The notes: generated by a model not told the origin, from the letters alone. 64,000 nucleotides of DNA from Peterkaempfera podocarpi (GCF_042466665.1 NZ_CP162102.1:8370001-8434000); one strand, 5' to 3'. Shown: positions 1 to 8,423, numbered from the stretch's first letter. Program-made: numbers and translations.

Positions 1-1
1 C

Positions 2-112
2 GAAGGCAGCCGCCGCCCGGTCCAACGCGTGCTGGTACTCCCGGAGCTGGTGATCCGCGACTCCTCGGTTCCGCTGCCGTGCGACGGTCGGGCGCCTGCG
101 GAACGGCTCTGA
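2..112 (+). CDS. LacI-family regulator, C-terminal end only (cut by window start)
   Basis: Frame 2 is open from the window edge to a TGA and reads RVLVLPELVIRDSS before a short Pro/Ala-rich tail. This is the typical end of LacI/GalR-family repressors (LPxELVxRxS). Only 36 residues are visible, so effector and DNA-binding parts cannot be judged. The DUF2264 gene starts 3 bases after the stop, so the regulator probably heads or belongs to the same operon and controls it. Family assignment rests on this short motif. Confidence 0.6.
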   Translation, partial: EGSRRPVQRVLVLPELVIRDSSVPLPCDGRAPAERL

Positions 113-115
113 GCG

Positions 116-2152
116 GTGATGTTCGTTCCTGTTCGATTCTCGGCGAAACGGTTGACCGCGATCACCGGCCAGGCTTGGCTGGCCGCCATGCCCGCTGGAC
201 TGCCACCCGAGGACCGGAAGCTCTCTCCGCACACCGGCTGGACCCGCGCCCACTGGGCAGCGCTCGCCGACCGGATGCTGGCCGCCATCGACGCCCACCG
301 TTCCCCCAAGGGTGCGTTCGTCGACCTGCCCGGCCCGGCCGGCTCCAGCGGCGTCTGCTCCGACGGTCTCGAGGGCTACGCCCGCAGCCTGCTGCTGGCC
401 GGCTTCCGCGTCCTGGGCGAGAACGGCGCCGACCCAGGCGGGCTGTTGGAGCGCTACGCCGAAGGCCTGGCCGCCGGCACCGACCCGAACTCACCCGAAC
501 ACTGGCCCCGCCCCGACGAGTTGGGGCAGGCCAAGGTGGAGGCCGCGTCCATCGCGCTGATCCTGCAAGCCACCCGGCCCTGGCTCTGGGACCACCTGCC
601 CGATCCGGTGCGGGAACGCACCGTCGACTGGCTCGCCACCGTCGTCGGCCAGCCCTACCCGCCGATCAACTGGGTCTGGTTCCGCATCGTCGTCGAGTCG
701 TTCCTGCGCGAGGCCGGCGGCCCGTGGAGCCGCCACGACATCGAGGAGGACCTCGCCGTCCACGCCGGACTGCGCCGCCCCGGCGGCTGGCTCAGCGACG
801 GCCCCGAACGCGCCTACGACCACTACACCGGCTGGGCCCTCCACCTCTACCCGCTGCTGTGGACCCACCTCTTCGACGTCACCGGCAGCCTCTGCCCCGC
901 CGACCTGCGCAGCCAGTGGCAGGACGACCTCGCCGCCTACCTCGACGACGCCGTCCACCTCGTCGGCGCCAACGGCTCCCCCCTGCTCCAGGGCCGCAGC
1001 CTCACCTACCGCTTCGCCGCCGCCGGACCGCTGTGGGTCGGCGCCCTCACCGGCACCGGCCCCACCCCCGGCCTGCTGCGCCGCGCCGCCAGCGGCATGC
1101 TCAAGCACTTCCACGACCTCGGCTCGTTCGAACCCGACGGCATCCTGCGGCTCGGCTGGGCCGGCGACTGGCCCGCCATCCGCCAGACCTACTCCGGCCC
1201 CGGCTCCCCCTACTGGGCCGCCAAAGGGATGCTGGGCCTCGCCCTGCCCGCCGACCACCCCGCCTGGACCGAGCCGGAACAGCCGCTGCCCGTCGAACTC
1301 GGCGACATCGCACGGACGGTGACCGCACCCGGCTGGCTGGTCTCCGCCCGCCGCGAGGACGGCGTCGCCATCGTCCTCAACCACGGCACCGACCACGCCC
1401 GGCCCGGCGACATCAGCGGCGACAGCCCCCTCTACGCCCGCCTGGGCTACTCCACCGCCACCCTGCCGCCGCTCACGGGGCCCACCGCCGCCGACCCCGT
1501 CGACAACAGCGTCGTCCTCCTCGACGCCGACGGCCGCGCCAGCCATCGCACCGGCTTCGAGACGCTGTTCACCGCCGAACTGCCGCACGGCGTCCTCGCC
1601 GCCGCCTCCCGCGGCCGGGTCCACTGGGTCGACACCGCCGCCGACACCGGACCCGACCACGGCTCCGGCCGCCACGGCCCCGCCGTCGCCGGACCCGTCG
1701 TCACCGTCGCGTCCGTGCTGCGCGACGGCGTCGAGGTCCGCCTCGCCCGCGTCGAGGACAGCGGCGGCGAGGCCGACTGGATCGCGCTGCGGCTCGGCGG
1801 CTGGCCGGTCACCGCCGACACCGCACCCGCCGTCACCACCGGCCCCGGCCACATCGAAGCCACCGCCCCCCACCTGCGATCCGCCCTGCGCGACCTGGGC
1901 GGCTACGGCCGCACCGGACACCACACCGAGACCGGTACCTCCCCCCTCGGCCAGTGGACCGCCATCCCCTGGCTCGCCACCGACGGCCCCGTCCCGCCCG
2001 GCCGCCTCCTCGCCGCCGCCGTCCACCTCGCCCGCGCCGCCGTCCTCCCCGCCGACCCCCTCGTCACCGCCGACGGCGACGAGATCACCATCACCTGGCC
2101 CGACAGCGTGACCACACCCGTCTCCCTCGCCGCCCCGGGAGTTGAGGCATGA
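116..2152 (+). CDS. DUF2264 domain-containing protein
   Basis: A 678-residue protein with no signal peptide. Around residues 78-100 it has CSDGLEGYARSLLLAG, the conserved opening motif of DUF2264, followed by an alpha-helical, Trp-rich half typical of an (alpha/alpha) toroid and a beta-rich second half. DUF2264 proteins occur in polysaccharide-use loci and resemble polysaccharide lyases and unsaturated glucuronyl hydrolases; the reaction is not established. Start is GTG at 116, with an immediately following ATG at 119; both are poorly preceded by a ribosome site, consistent with coupling to the upstream LacI gene. The stop overlaps the next start (ATGA). Confidence 0.85.
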   Translation: MMFVPVRFSAKRLTAITGQAWLAAMPAGLPPEDRKLSPHTGWTRAHWAALADRMLAAIDAHRSPKGAFVDLPGPAGSSGVCSDGLEGYARSLLLAGFRVLGENGADPGGLLERYAEGLAAGTDPNSPEHWPRPDELGQAKVEAASIALILQATRPWLWDHLPDPVRERTVDWLATVVGQPYPPINWVWFRIVVESFLREAGGPWSRHDIEEDLAVHAGLRRPGGWLSDGPERAYDHYTGWALHLYPLLWTHLFDVTGSLCPADLRSQWQDDLAAYLDDAVHLVGANGSPLLQGRSLTYRFAAAGPLWVGALTGTGPTPGLLRRAASGMLKHFHDLGSFEPDGILRLGWAGDWPAIRQTYSGPGSPYWAAKGMLGLALPADHPAWTEPEQPLPVELGDIARTVTAPGWLVSARREDGVAIVLNHGTDHARPGDISGDSPLYARLGYSTATLPPLTGPTAADPVDNSVVLLDADGRASHRTGFETLFTAELPHGVLAAASRGRVHWVDTAADTGPDHGSGRHGPAVAGPVVTVASVLRDGVEVRLARVEDSGGEADWIALRLGGWPVTADTAPAVTTGPGHIEATAPHLRSALRDLGGYGRTGHHTETGTSPLGQWTAIPWLATDGPVPPGRLLAAAVHLARAAVLPADPLVTADGDEITITWPDSVTTPVSLAAPGVEA

Positions 2153-4143
2153 ACCCCGCCCCGGGCACCCTCGGCCGGCGCCTCGCCCCCCTCCTCGACG
2201 GCGACACCCTCGCCGCCGCCCTCCGCGGCTGCGCCGACCGCCTCCCCGTCCCCCGCGCCGAGGACCGCGCCGCCTGGCAGCGCGTCACCCCCGCCTCCCG
2301 CACCGCCCTGCTGCGCGAGGCCGATGCCGAACTCGTCCGCCCCGCCCCTGTGCTGCGCGCCTCCGACTGGGCCCGCACCTTCCGCGACGGCGTCCGCACC
2401 GCCCACGAGGACGCCTTCCGTGCCCTGCGCCACCGCGCCGCCCTCCTCGCCACCGCCGCCGTCCTCGCCGACGACCACGCTGCCCCTGACGCCCCGCCCG
2501 GCGCAGCCCCCTACCTCGACGCCACCGCCGACTCCCTCCTCGCCGTCCTGGAGACCAGCACCTGGTGCTGGGCCCCCCACGACCGCCACACCGCCGACCG
2601 CCGCGAACAGCTCCCCGACCCCGACCGGCCGTTCCTCGACCTCGGAGTCGCGGAGGCCGCCCTGCTCCTCGCCTGGGCCGACCACGCCCTCGGCATCCGC
2701 CTCCAGGCCCGCCTCCCGGGCATCCGCCGCCGCATCCGCCGCGAGGTCCGGCTCCGCGTCCTCGAACCCTTCCGGAACACCCGCGACTGGCACTGGCTCG
2801 GGCTCCACGGCGACGCCCACAACTGGAACCCGTGGATCCACCACGCCGTCCTCACCTGCGCCCTGCTGCTCACCGACGACGGCCCCGCCGGACTGGCCGA
2901 ACGCGCCGACCTGGTCCGCCTCGTGGTCGCCGGACTCGACCTCTTCGTCGACGTCCTGCCCGACGACGGCGGCATCGACGAAGGCATCTCCTACTGGTGG
3001 CTCGGCGCCGGCCAACTCCTCGAATGCCTCGACCTGCTCGCCGACGCCACTGCCGGCGCCCTCGACGCCCGCGACCTGCCCCTGCTGCGCCAACTCCTGC
3101 GCTACCCGCGGCGGGTCCACCTCGGCGGCAACTGGTACGCCAACGTCGGCGACGCCCCCGCGCGCCTCGACGGTCACCACCCCTGGCACCTCCCGCACCG
3201 CTGGGCCCGCCGCCTCGACGACCCCGCCACCGCCGCCCACGCCGCCGTCGCCGCGAGCGCCCACCCCGTCGACGCCCACCCGGAGCAGGGCCTGGGCCGC
3301 GCTCTCGCCGGGCTCAGCGACCCCCACTGGCGCGCCGCCCGCACCTCCGCCGACGCGTCCACGCCTACGACCGCACCCGCATCCGCACCCGACGCGCCCG
3401 GACCTGACCGCGACACCTGGCTGCCGCGCGTCGAACTGCTCGTCGCCCGCGAACGCGCCGGCGACACCGACGGCCTCACCCTCGCGGTCAAGGGCGGCCA
3501 CAACGCCGAACGCCACAACCACCTCGATGTCGGCTCCTACCTCGTAGCCCTCGACGGCCGCCCCCTCGTCGTCGACATCGGCAAACCCACCTACACCGCC
3601 GCCAGCTTCGGCCCCGATCGCTACCAGGCCTGGCCCCTCGTCTCCGCCTGGCACAACACCCCCGAACCCGGCGGACACGGCCAACTCCCAGGCACCCGGC
3701 ACCGCGCCCGCGACACCGAAGCCCACCTCGACGACGACACCGCCACCTTCCGCACCGACCTCGCCGCTGCCTACCCCGACGGACTCCTCCGCGCCTGGCA
3801 CCGTACCGTCCACCTCCACCGCAGCCCCCGCCCCGAGATCCTCGTCGAGGACCACCCCGACGGCCTGCCACCCGGCACCACCGTCCGCCTCCACCACGTC
3901 CTTGCCGGACACGTCGCCCTCGCCGACGACCACGCCCTGCTCACCGCCCCCGGTGACCGCGTCCTCCGCCTCGACTGGGACCCTGCCCTGCTCACCCCCC
4001 ACCTCACCCCCCGCCCCCTCGACGACCCCGAACTCACCGCTGTCTGGGGCCATTTCCTCACCCGACTCACCCTGACCACCGTCTTCGCCACCACCGGCGC
4101 CCACCCGCTGCTCCGCGTTCGCCTCAGCAGATCCCCTGACTGA
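2149..4143 (+). CDS. Heparinase II/III-family protein
   Basis: A 664-residue protein, apparently cytoplasmic (no signal peptide). The first ~400 residues are helical and Trp-rich, like the (alpha/alpha) toroid of heparinase II/III-type lyases. The C-terminal part has the conserved GHNAERHNHLDVGSYLV motif near residues 448-465, then GKPTYT and SAWHNTPEP, characteristic of the heparinase II/III beta-sandwich (PF07940). Family members eliminate uronic-acid-containing oligosaccharides, but the substrate here is unknown. It starts inside the stop codon of the DUF2264 gene (ATGA), so the pair is translationally coupled; in such loci both act on imported uronide oligosaccharides (inference). Confidence 0.8.
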   Translation: MNPAPGTLGRRLAPLLDGDTLAAALRGCADRLPVPRAEDRAAWQRVTPASRTALLREADAELVRPAPVLRASDWARTFRDGVRTAHEDAFRALRHRAALLATAAVLADDHAAPDAPPGAAPYLDATADSLLAVLETSTWCWAPHDRHTADRREQLPDPDRPFLDLGVAEAALLLAWADHALGIRLQARLPGIRRRIRREVRLRVLEPFRNTRDWHWLGLHGDAHNWNPWIHHAVLTCALLLTDDGPAGLAERADLVRLVVAGLDLFVDVLPDDGGIDEGISYWWLGAGQLLECLDLLADATAGALDARDLPLLRQLLRYPRRVHLGGNWYANVGDAPARLDGHHPWHLPHRWARRLDDPATAAHAAVAASAHPVDAHPEQGLGRALAGLSDPHWRAARTSADASTPTTAPASAPDAPGPDRDTWLPRVELLVARERAGDTDGLTLAVKGGHNAERHNHLDVGSYLVALDGRPLVVDIGKPTYTAASFGPDRYQAWPLVSAWHNTPEPGGHGQLPGTRHRARDTEAHLDDDTATFRTDLAAAYPDGLLRAWHRTVHLHRSPRPEILVEDHPDGLPPGTTVRLHHVLAGHVALADDHALLTAPGDRVLRLDWDPALLTPHLTPRPLDDPELTAVWGHFLTRLTLTTVFATTGAHPLLRVRLSRSPD

Positions 4144-4150
4144 GCACCTT

Positions 4151-4575
4151 GTGCTCCGTGACAACGACGCAGGTGTCGCAGTCCACCTGAGCTACGCCAC
4201 CGTCACACAGCACGCCCTGATCGACCGGGCCCTGTACCGCCAAGTCCCCGACCGGACTGGATCAGGGTCAGGTGACTTGCTGGAACTCCTGGATCCGCTG
4301 GACCCTGATCGTCGCCGGGCTCTTGCCCGCGACGCTCGCCCGCACCGGCACAACGCCGGCTTCGGGAATGTCGCCCGAGTGCTGCGGCTGGTCTTCTCGG
4401 TCGACTGGTTGCCGAGGTGCGCCACCAACCGGGCCATCGCTGAACGGCTCGTCGCGACCGACAGCACCGCCAGGGCACACGCGGCACAGATTCTGCGCAA
4501 GTTCGCCGCCCGCAGCCTCGCGGAGGCGGTCGCCAGGTGCCTGCGGCTGCTCCACACCTCTCGACGGCAGAACCG
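4151..4575 (+). pseudogene. Unrecognised ORF interrupted near its 3' end by the Tn3 element
   Basis: A GTG-started frame with actinobacterial codon bias (high G/C at position 3) runs into the transposon end at 4575. If the transposon and one target copy are removed, the frame continues at 8424 and stops at TAA 8449-8451, giving about 150 residues. I do not recognise the product; it is Arg/Ala/Leu-rich and predicted helical, with no motif. It may be a genuine small gene or a chance frame downstream of the heparinase-family gene. The seamless rejoining is the main argument that it was real. Confidence 0.35.
4571..4575. repeat. Left 5-bp target-site duplication (AACCG)
   Basis: AACCG directly precedes the GGGG end of the left inverted repeat and is repeated exactly at 8419-8423 after the right inverted repeat. 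Five-base duplications are the rule for Tn3-family transposition, so this marks a true transposition event. Confidence 0.85.
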
Positions 4576-4625
4576 GGGGTGCCGTTATCGAGGGGCGAAC
4601 GAACCGACATGTAGCCGAGCGTGAC
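4576..4625 (+). repeat. Tn3-type terminal inverted repeat, left
   Basis: Fifty bases starting GGGGTGCCGTTATCGAGG, matching the reverse complement of 8369-8418 at 39/50 positions without gaps. The inner half (AACCGACAT, then GAGCGTGAC) is almost identical between the two ends. Longer than the usual ~38-bp Tn3 repeat. Confidence 0.88.
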
Positions 4626-5139
4626 GTGCTGGGTCCACCATGAGGGGTCCGGCTCTGCAGTGCCGGTCTCTTCGTCGTGCTCGCGCAGCATGCGCATGAC
4701 GGTGGCGGGTGAGGGGCGCTTGCCCTTCTTCGCGCCTTTGGTGATGATGAGCCGGGCGGCGATATCGCGCAGGCTCATGTCCTGGTCGCGCAGGTGGAGG
4801 GCCATCGAGAGCATGGCGTCATCGGTGACGCCGGCGCCGGCGATGGTCTTGCCGCGCCTGCGGGCGGACTCGTGGCCTTCCAGGGTGCGGTCGCTGGCGC
4901 GCAGTTCGCGAGCGAGGACGACGGCCTTCTCCAGCTCTGGCCGCCGGGCGGATGGTGGCGGACATCACTGGGCAGCTGACGCCGCCGCAGGCCCCAGCCG
5001 CCTTCGGGTCGGCGCAGACCATTCCCCTCTGGTGGCAACGCGCGTTCTTGTGCGGGTTTCTCTTGAATCCCAGGCAAGCGTGTTCGTACCGGGCGTCCGC
5101 GGTGTCATGGGGCCGAGGTGGTGCACGGGGCTTGGACAT
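4626..5139 (-). pseudogene. Recombinase-like gene of the Tn3 element, frameshifted
   Basis: An ATG at 5139 (MSKPRAPPRPH) opens a frame with ACLGFKRNPHKNARCHQRG and CADPKAAGACGGVSCPV. This continues, after one extra base near 4937, as ELEKAVVLARELRASDRTLEGH and then ALHLRDQDMSLRDIAARL and SPATVMRMLREHDE. The last part looks like the helix-turn-helix tail of serine recombinases carried by actinobacterial mobile elements. No catalytic resolvase domain is visible. The frame then reads through the left terminal repeat without a stop. Its position just inside the repeat suggests a resolvase or accessory function of the transposon, now broken. The family call is tentative; that it is a damaged coding sequence is clearer. 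Confidence 0.5.
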
Positions 5140-6503
5140 CGGGACCGGCTGCGGGCGGCGCTGGTGGCCGGTCGGGTGAGCACAGTCAGTGAAAAGGCGA
5201 CCGCGGTGGCGGCGGCGCCGACGACCACGCAGGTGACGAACCCCGCCCGGAGGCTGTGCGCGGTCCCGAGGAGTGGGCCGAAGGTGGCCACACCGATGGC
5301 CGCGCCGATCTGGCGGGAGGTGTTGAACATCGCGGACGCGGCTCCGTGCAGGGCGGGTTCGACGACCGCGATGGACTGGGAGGTCATGGTGGGCACGAGC
5401 AGTCCCGAGCAGAAACCTGCGGGGACGAGGGCAAGCACCAGCGGCCACAGCGCGGATGCGGTGCTGGCCCAGGCCACCGCGAGGAACGTGGTGGCCAGGA
5501 CGGCCTGGCCGGTGCCGAGGAGGGCCGCGCGTCCGATGCGTTGCGCGAGCGGCGCGGCGCGGATACTGCCGATCGAGATGAGGCCGGTCAGGGGCAGGAA
5601 CAACAGACCGCTGACGAGCGCGCTGAGTCCGCGGCCTTGCTGGAGCATCAGGCTCATCGCGAACAGCAGCCCGTAGAAGGCGAAGTTGAACAATGCTCCT
5701 TGAGCGGCTGTGGCGACGAATCTGCGGTCGGAGTAGATGCCTGGCGGCAAAACGGGTGCCCGGGTGGAGCGCTCGGCCCAGACGAAGCCGACGAGCCCGG
5801 AGACGGTCAGCGCGGCGGCAGTGATGACCGCAGGGCTGAGCCACCCCTGCGCGGGAGCTTCGATAAGCGTGAAGACCAGCCCGCCGATCAGGACGGTCGC
5901 ACTGCCCATGCCTGCGACGTCGAGGCGCCGACTGCTCCGCGAGGCGACGGGAATCGAGTGGATACTCCACAGCACGGCCGGGACCCCGATGACCACGTTG
6001 ACGGCGAACACGGCACGCCAGTTCGCCAGCGCGACGAGCGCCCCGCCCAGCAGGGGGCCGGCAGCCATCCCGATGCCGCCCGCGGCGGCCCACCAGCCCA
6101 CCAGTCGGTGCCGGGCCTGCTCGTCGGGCGCGGACATGGTGGCCAGGACGAGCGCGCTCGGCAGCAGGAGAGCGGAACCCGCGCCCTGGACCAGCCGGGC
6201 GATGTTGAGCACCGGCATGGAACCGGCGGCCGCGCAGACCGCGGACGAGGCGGTGAAGACCAGCAGACCTGTCACGAAGGCCTGCTTCGCGCCGAGGGTG
6301 TCCGTGATCGCGCCGGCGCCGAGCATCACCGCGGCAAAGGAGAGGGTGTAGGCGTTGACCGCCCATTCGAGCTCGGACCGGGAGGCGTGCAGGTGCGAGG
6401 CGAGTTGGGCGAGGGTGAGGTTCACGATCGTGCCGTCGACGAAGACCATGAAGGCCGCGATCAGCGCGAGCGCCACGAGGCCCCGACGGTGTTCGGCGGC
6501 CAC
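4965..6503 (-). CDS. MFS drug-efflux transporter (EmrB/QacA, DHA2 type)
   Basis: A 512-residue integral membrane protein beginning VAAEHRRGLVALALIAAFMV, with FVDGTIVNLTL in the first helix, RLVQGAGSALLLPSAL, and the antiporter motif C-like GMAAGPLLGGALVAL; about 14 membrane helices are expected. Such pumps export cationic or aromatic toxic compounds using the proton gradient. The GTG start at 6503 shares one base with the stop of the upstream reductase, so the two are coupled. The last ~55 residues (after VLTRPATSAARSRS) are read out of frame through the recombinase-like gene. The natural C-terminus may therefore have been lost or extended. Confidence 0.85.
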   Translation of the reverse strand: MAAEHRRGLVALALIAAFMVFVDGTIVNLTLAQLASHLHASRSELEWAVNAYTLSFAAVMLGAGAITDTLGAKQAFVTGLLVFTASSAVCAAAGSMPVLNIARLVQGAGSALLLPSALVLATMSAPDEQARHRLVGWWAAAGGIGMAAGPLLGGALVALANWRAVFAVNVVIGVPAVLWSIHSIPVASRSSRRLDVAGMGSATVLIGGLVFTLIEAPAQGWLSPAVITAAALTVSGLVGFVWAERSTRAPVLPPGIYSDRRFVATAAQGALFNFAFYGLLFAMSLMLQQGRGLSALVSGLLFLPLTGLISIGSIRAAPLAQRIGRAALLGTGQAVLATTFLAVAWASTASALWPLVLALVPAGFCSGLLVPTMTSQSIAVVEPALHGAASAMFNTSRQIGAAIGVATFGPLLGTAHSLRAGFVTCVVVGAAATAVAFSLTVLTRPATSAARSRSRCPSPVHHLGPMTPRTPGTNTLAWDSRETRTRTRVATRGEWSAPTRRRLGPAAASAAQ

Positions 6504-7330
6504 TACCGGACCGCCTGCGGTGCCATGGCGAACGCGGTGGCGACCGCCACGGCCAGGGGATCGCGGACGGGGCGGCCCAGGATGTCGGCGAGGTCGGGGC
6601 TGGTGCCGTCCAGGAAGCCGTGCCGGACACCGCTCGCGATCGAGGAGAGCATGGGCGGTTGGAAGGGCAGCAGTTCCGGCGTCGCGTGGAGCCTGCGCCG
6701 GTACTCGTCCAGGCCGATGGTCCGGTGCGGGACCCCGAGTCGGTCGGCTACGTCCGCCGCCGTGATCGGCGTGCCGACCAGGTCGTAGGTGCATCCGCTG
6801 TGGCGCGCGGGATCCGCCGCGACGACCGCCGCGGCCTCGGCGAGGTCCGCGCGGGCGACCGCAGCCAGGGCGCCGTCGCCGAACGCGGACTCCACCCCGC
6901 TGCCGGCCCACATCAGCAGACCGCCGAAGAGTTCGGCGTAAAGACCGTTGCGCAGGATCGTCCACGGCACACCGCGACCTCGCACGAGCCGTTCGGTCGC
7001 ACGGTGCGCCAGCGCGAAACCGAGATGGTCGCCGGCACCGGTCAGGCTCGTGTAGACAACATGCCGCACCCCGTCTCGGGCGGCGGCGTCCAGGACAGCC
7101 GCGTGCCGCCTGATGACCTGGTCGTCCTCGGCGTAGCCGGCGGAGACCAGTACCAGGGTCGACACACCGGTGAGGTCGATGCCGGACGGCTCGTCGAAGT
7201 CCAGGAGCCGCGTCCCGTCGCCTGGGATTCGGCTGCCGCCTGTCGCGATCGCACCCCGGGCACGCAGCGCTGCCAGAGTGGCCGAGCCGAGGTTCCCGTT
7301 CGCTCCGGTCACCAAGATCATGTCAGTCAC
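6503..7330 (-). CDS. NmrA/QorB-like NAD(P)H-dependent quinone reductase
   Basis: A 275-residue single-domain Rossmann protein. The dinucleotide-binding motif VTGANGNLGSATLAAL lies at residues 6-21, followed by VVYTSLTGAG and the WTILRNGLYAEL segment typical of the NmrA-like family that includes E. coli QorB (YtfG). QorB reduces quinones with NADPH. It is divergent from an HxlR regulator, as ytfG is from ytfH in E. coli, and overlaps the downstream efflux gene. The module therefore looks like quinone/electrophile reduction plus export (inference). GTG at 7330 lies only 2 bases after GGGAG; ATG at 7321 (MILVTGANG) is an equally likely start. Confidence 0.85.
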   Translation of the reverse strand: MTDMILVTGANGNLGSATLAALRARGAIATGGSRIPGDGTRLLDFDEPSGIDLTGVSTLVLVSAGYAEDDQVIRRHAAVLDAAARDGVRHVVYTSLTGAGDHLGFALAHRATERLVRGRGVPWTILRNGLYAELFGGLLMWAGSGVESAFGDGALAAVARADLAEAAAVVAADPARHSGCTYDLVGTPITAADVADRLGVPHRTIGLDEYRRRLHATPELLPFQPPMLSSIASGVRHGFLDGTSPDLADILGRPVRDPLAVAVATAFAMAPQAVR

Positions 7331-7407
7331 GTCTCCCGATGTGGTTCTCTTCAGTAACTACGCTTGATCCTTATCCGCCCACCAAGCGGCCACAAGGAGG
7401 CAGTTCG
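7331..7407. promoter_or_regulatory. Divergent control region between reductase and HxlR genes
   Basis: The 77-bp gap separates divergent genes and must hold both promoters and the likely HxlR operator. An excellent ribosome site, AAGGAGG, lies at 7394-7400, 7 bases before the HxlR ATG. An AT-richer stretch (TTCAGTAACTACGCTTGATC, 7350-7369) is the best place for promoter and operator, but I cannot define a symmetric site. Confidence 0.45.
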
Positions 7408-7830
7408 ATGTCACCCACGCACACGCCGGTAACCACCCCACCCGCCGACCTCGATCCCTGCGGGCGCGAGGACCACCCGGATTGCGGGATCCGCGACGTC
7501 CTGGACCGCATCGGGGACAAGTGGTCGGTACTCGTGATCGTCGAACTTGCCGGCGGCTCGCGCCGCTTCCGGGAACTGCAACGCGCGATCGACGGCATCT
7601 CCCAGCGCATGCTCACGCTCACGGTGCGCAGGCTGGAACGCGACGGGCTCATCCTGCGCACCGTGTACCCGATGGTCCCGGCCCAGGTCGACTACCGCCT
7701 CACGGAAACCGGGGCCGGCCTCACCCACCTGGTCAAGGCACTCGCCGACTGGTCCCTCACCCATCGCGCCGTCATCGCCGAGGCACGGCACCACTACGAC
7801 CAGACCCACCCCGACCACGACATCCGGTGA
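7408..7830 (+). CDS. HxlR-family transcriptional regulator
   Basis: A 140-residue winged-helix protein with the full HxlR signature: CGIRDVLDRIGDKWSVLVIV near residues 28-47, then RRFRELQRAIDGISQRMLT (recognition helix region), LERDGLILRTVYP and VDYRLTETG. A Cys precedes the DNA-binding domain at the position used for redox or electrophile sensing in some relatives (inference only). ATG 7408 is chosen because AAGGAGG stands 7 bases upstream; an in-frame codon at 7339 would add 23 unlikely residues. Divergent to the QorB-like reductase, which it presumably represses. Confidence 0.9.
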   Translation: MSPTHTPVTTPPADLDPCGREDHPDCGIRDVLDRIGDKWSVLVIVELAGGSRRFRELQRAIDGISQRMLTLTVRRLERDGLILRTVYPMVPAQVDYRLTETGAGLTHLVKALADWSLTHRAVIAEARHHYDQTHPDHDIR

Positions 7831-7919
7831 CCGGCCCCGCCGTTGCCGCCGCGGCGCCGACGGCTCGTTGGGCTGAACGAGTGAACGCGGGCATGCCCGG
7901 CTGACGGGCTGACGGGCTG

Positions 7920-8288
7920 ATGGCGAGGGGCGGGGCGTTCGGGATGGCGCGACATCTGGGGCTGGACGAGGTCGTCGACCACGTCACGCGGGACGGCGAC
8001 GAGTCCCGCTGGCTGCGCAACAAGACCGGCGCGACCCGGCTCGGCTTCGCGGTGCAGTTGATGTTTCTGCTCTGGCGCGGCCGGTTCCCCAAGATGCGGT
8101 TGGAGCTGGCGGGCGACGCTGTCGAGCACGTCGCCCGCCAGGTCGGCGTCGCCGCCACCGACCTGGCGCTCTACGACCTCACCTCGCGGCAGGCCCAGCG
8201 GCACCGAACCGAGATCCGGGAGCTGACCGGCTGGCGCGAGTGCACCCGCACCGACCCGGTGAAGCTGACGTCCTGGCTGGTCGTCTGA
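7920..8288 (+). pseudogene. Tn3-family transposase, N-terminal DUF4158 fragment
   Basis: The 122 residues read LDEVVDHVTRDGDESRWL, NKTGATRLGFAVQLMFLL, GRFPKMRLELAGDAVEHVARQ and RHRTEIRELTGWREC, then end at WLVV. This follows the DUF4158 domain that opens Tn3 transposases of about 1000 residues. The frame stops only 80 bases before the right terminal repeat, so the central and catalytic parts were deleted while the end was retained. The coding direction toward that repeat is the normal one for tnpA. A short run of three near-identical CTGACGGG units precedes the start. Confidence 0.85.
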
Positions 8289-8368
8289 AGCCCTCTGCCT
8301 CGGCGGCTACCCCCGACGCGGCCTGAACGACCCCGAACCAGGCCAAGGACCGGCGAACCTGGTCGCCT

Positions 8369-8418
8369 GTCACGCTCAGCTATATGTCGGTTGGCTGCGC
8401 CCTCGTCAACGAGACCCC
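8369..8418 (-). repeat. Tn3-type terminal inverted repeat, right
   Basis: Read on the minus strand this begins GGGGTCTCGTTGACGAGGGC and pairs with 4576-4625 (39/50 identities, no gaps). Confidence 0.88.
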
Positions 8419-8423
8419 AACCG
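8419..8423. repeat. Right 5-bp target-site duplication (AACCG)
   Basis: Exact copy of 4571-4575 immediately outside the right terminal repeat. Confidence 0.85.

Larger units (their letters stand above)
4576..8418. mobile_element. Tn3-family transposon with reductase/efflux cargo, transposase deleted
   Basis: The element is 3,843 bp long. It is bounded by 50-bp inverted repeats that align without gaps at 39 of 50 positions, both beginning GGGGT, and flanked by identical AACCG duplications. Inside are, from the left: a frameshifted recombinase-like gene (minus), an MFS efflux gene (minus), an NmrA-type reductase (minus), an HxlR regulator (plus) and the N-terminal DUF4158 part of a Tn3 transposase (plus) facing the right end. 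The rest of tnpA is missing, so the copy is probably non-autonomous but still has both ends. Ends, duplication and transposase relic are seen directly; mobility is inference. Confidence 0.88.

Noticed and set aside
491..4164. Long minus-strand ORFs (491-2026 and 1903-4164) opposite the DUF2264/heparinase genes
   Set aside because: Gly/Val/Ala/Glu-rich antisense shadows produced by GC-biased third positions of the plus-strand genes; no motifs.
5256..6788. 510-codon plus-strand ORF across the MFS and reductase genes
   Set aside because: Shadow rich in Gly/Asp/Arg/Gln; both minus-strand genes have clear families.
6504..6965. N-terminal extension of the MFS frame over the reductase gene
   Set aside because: Arg-rich and non-hydrophobic; GTG 6503 begins the normal first helix.
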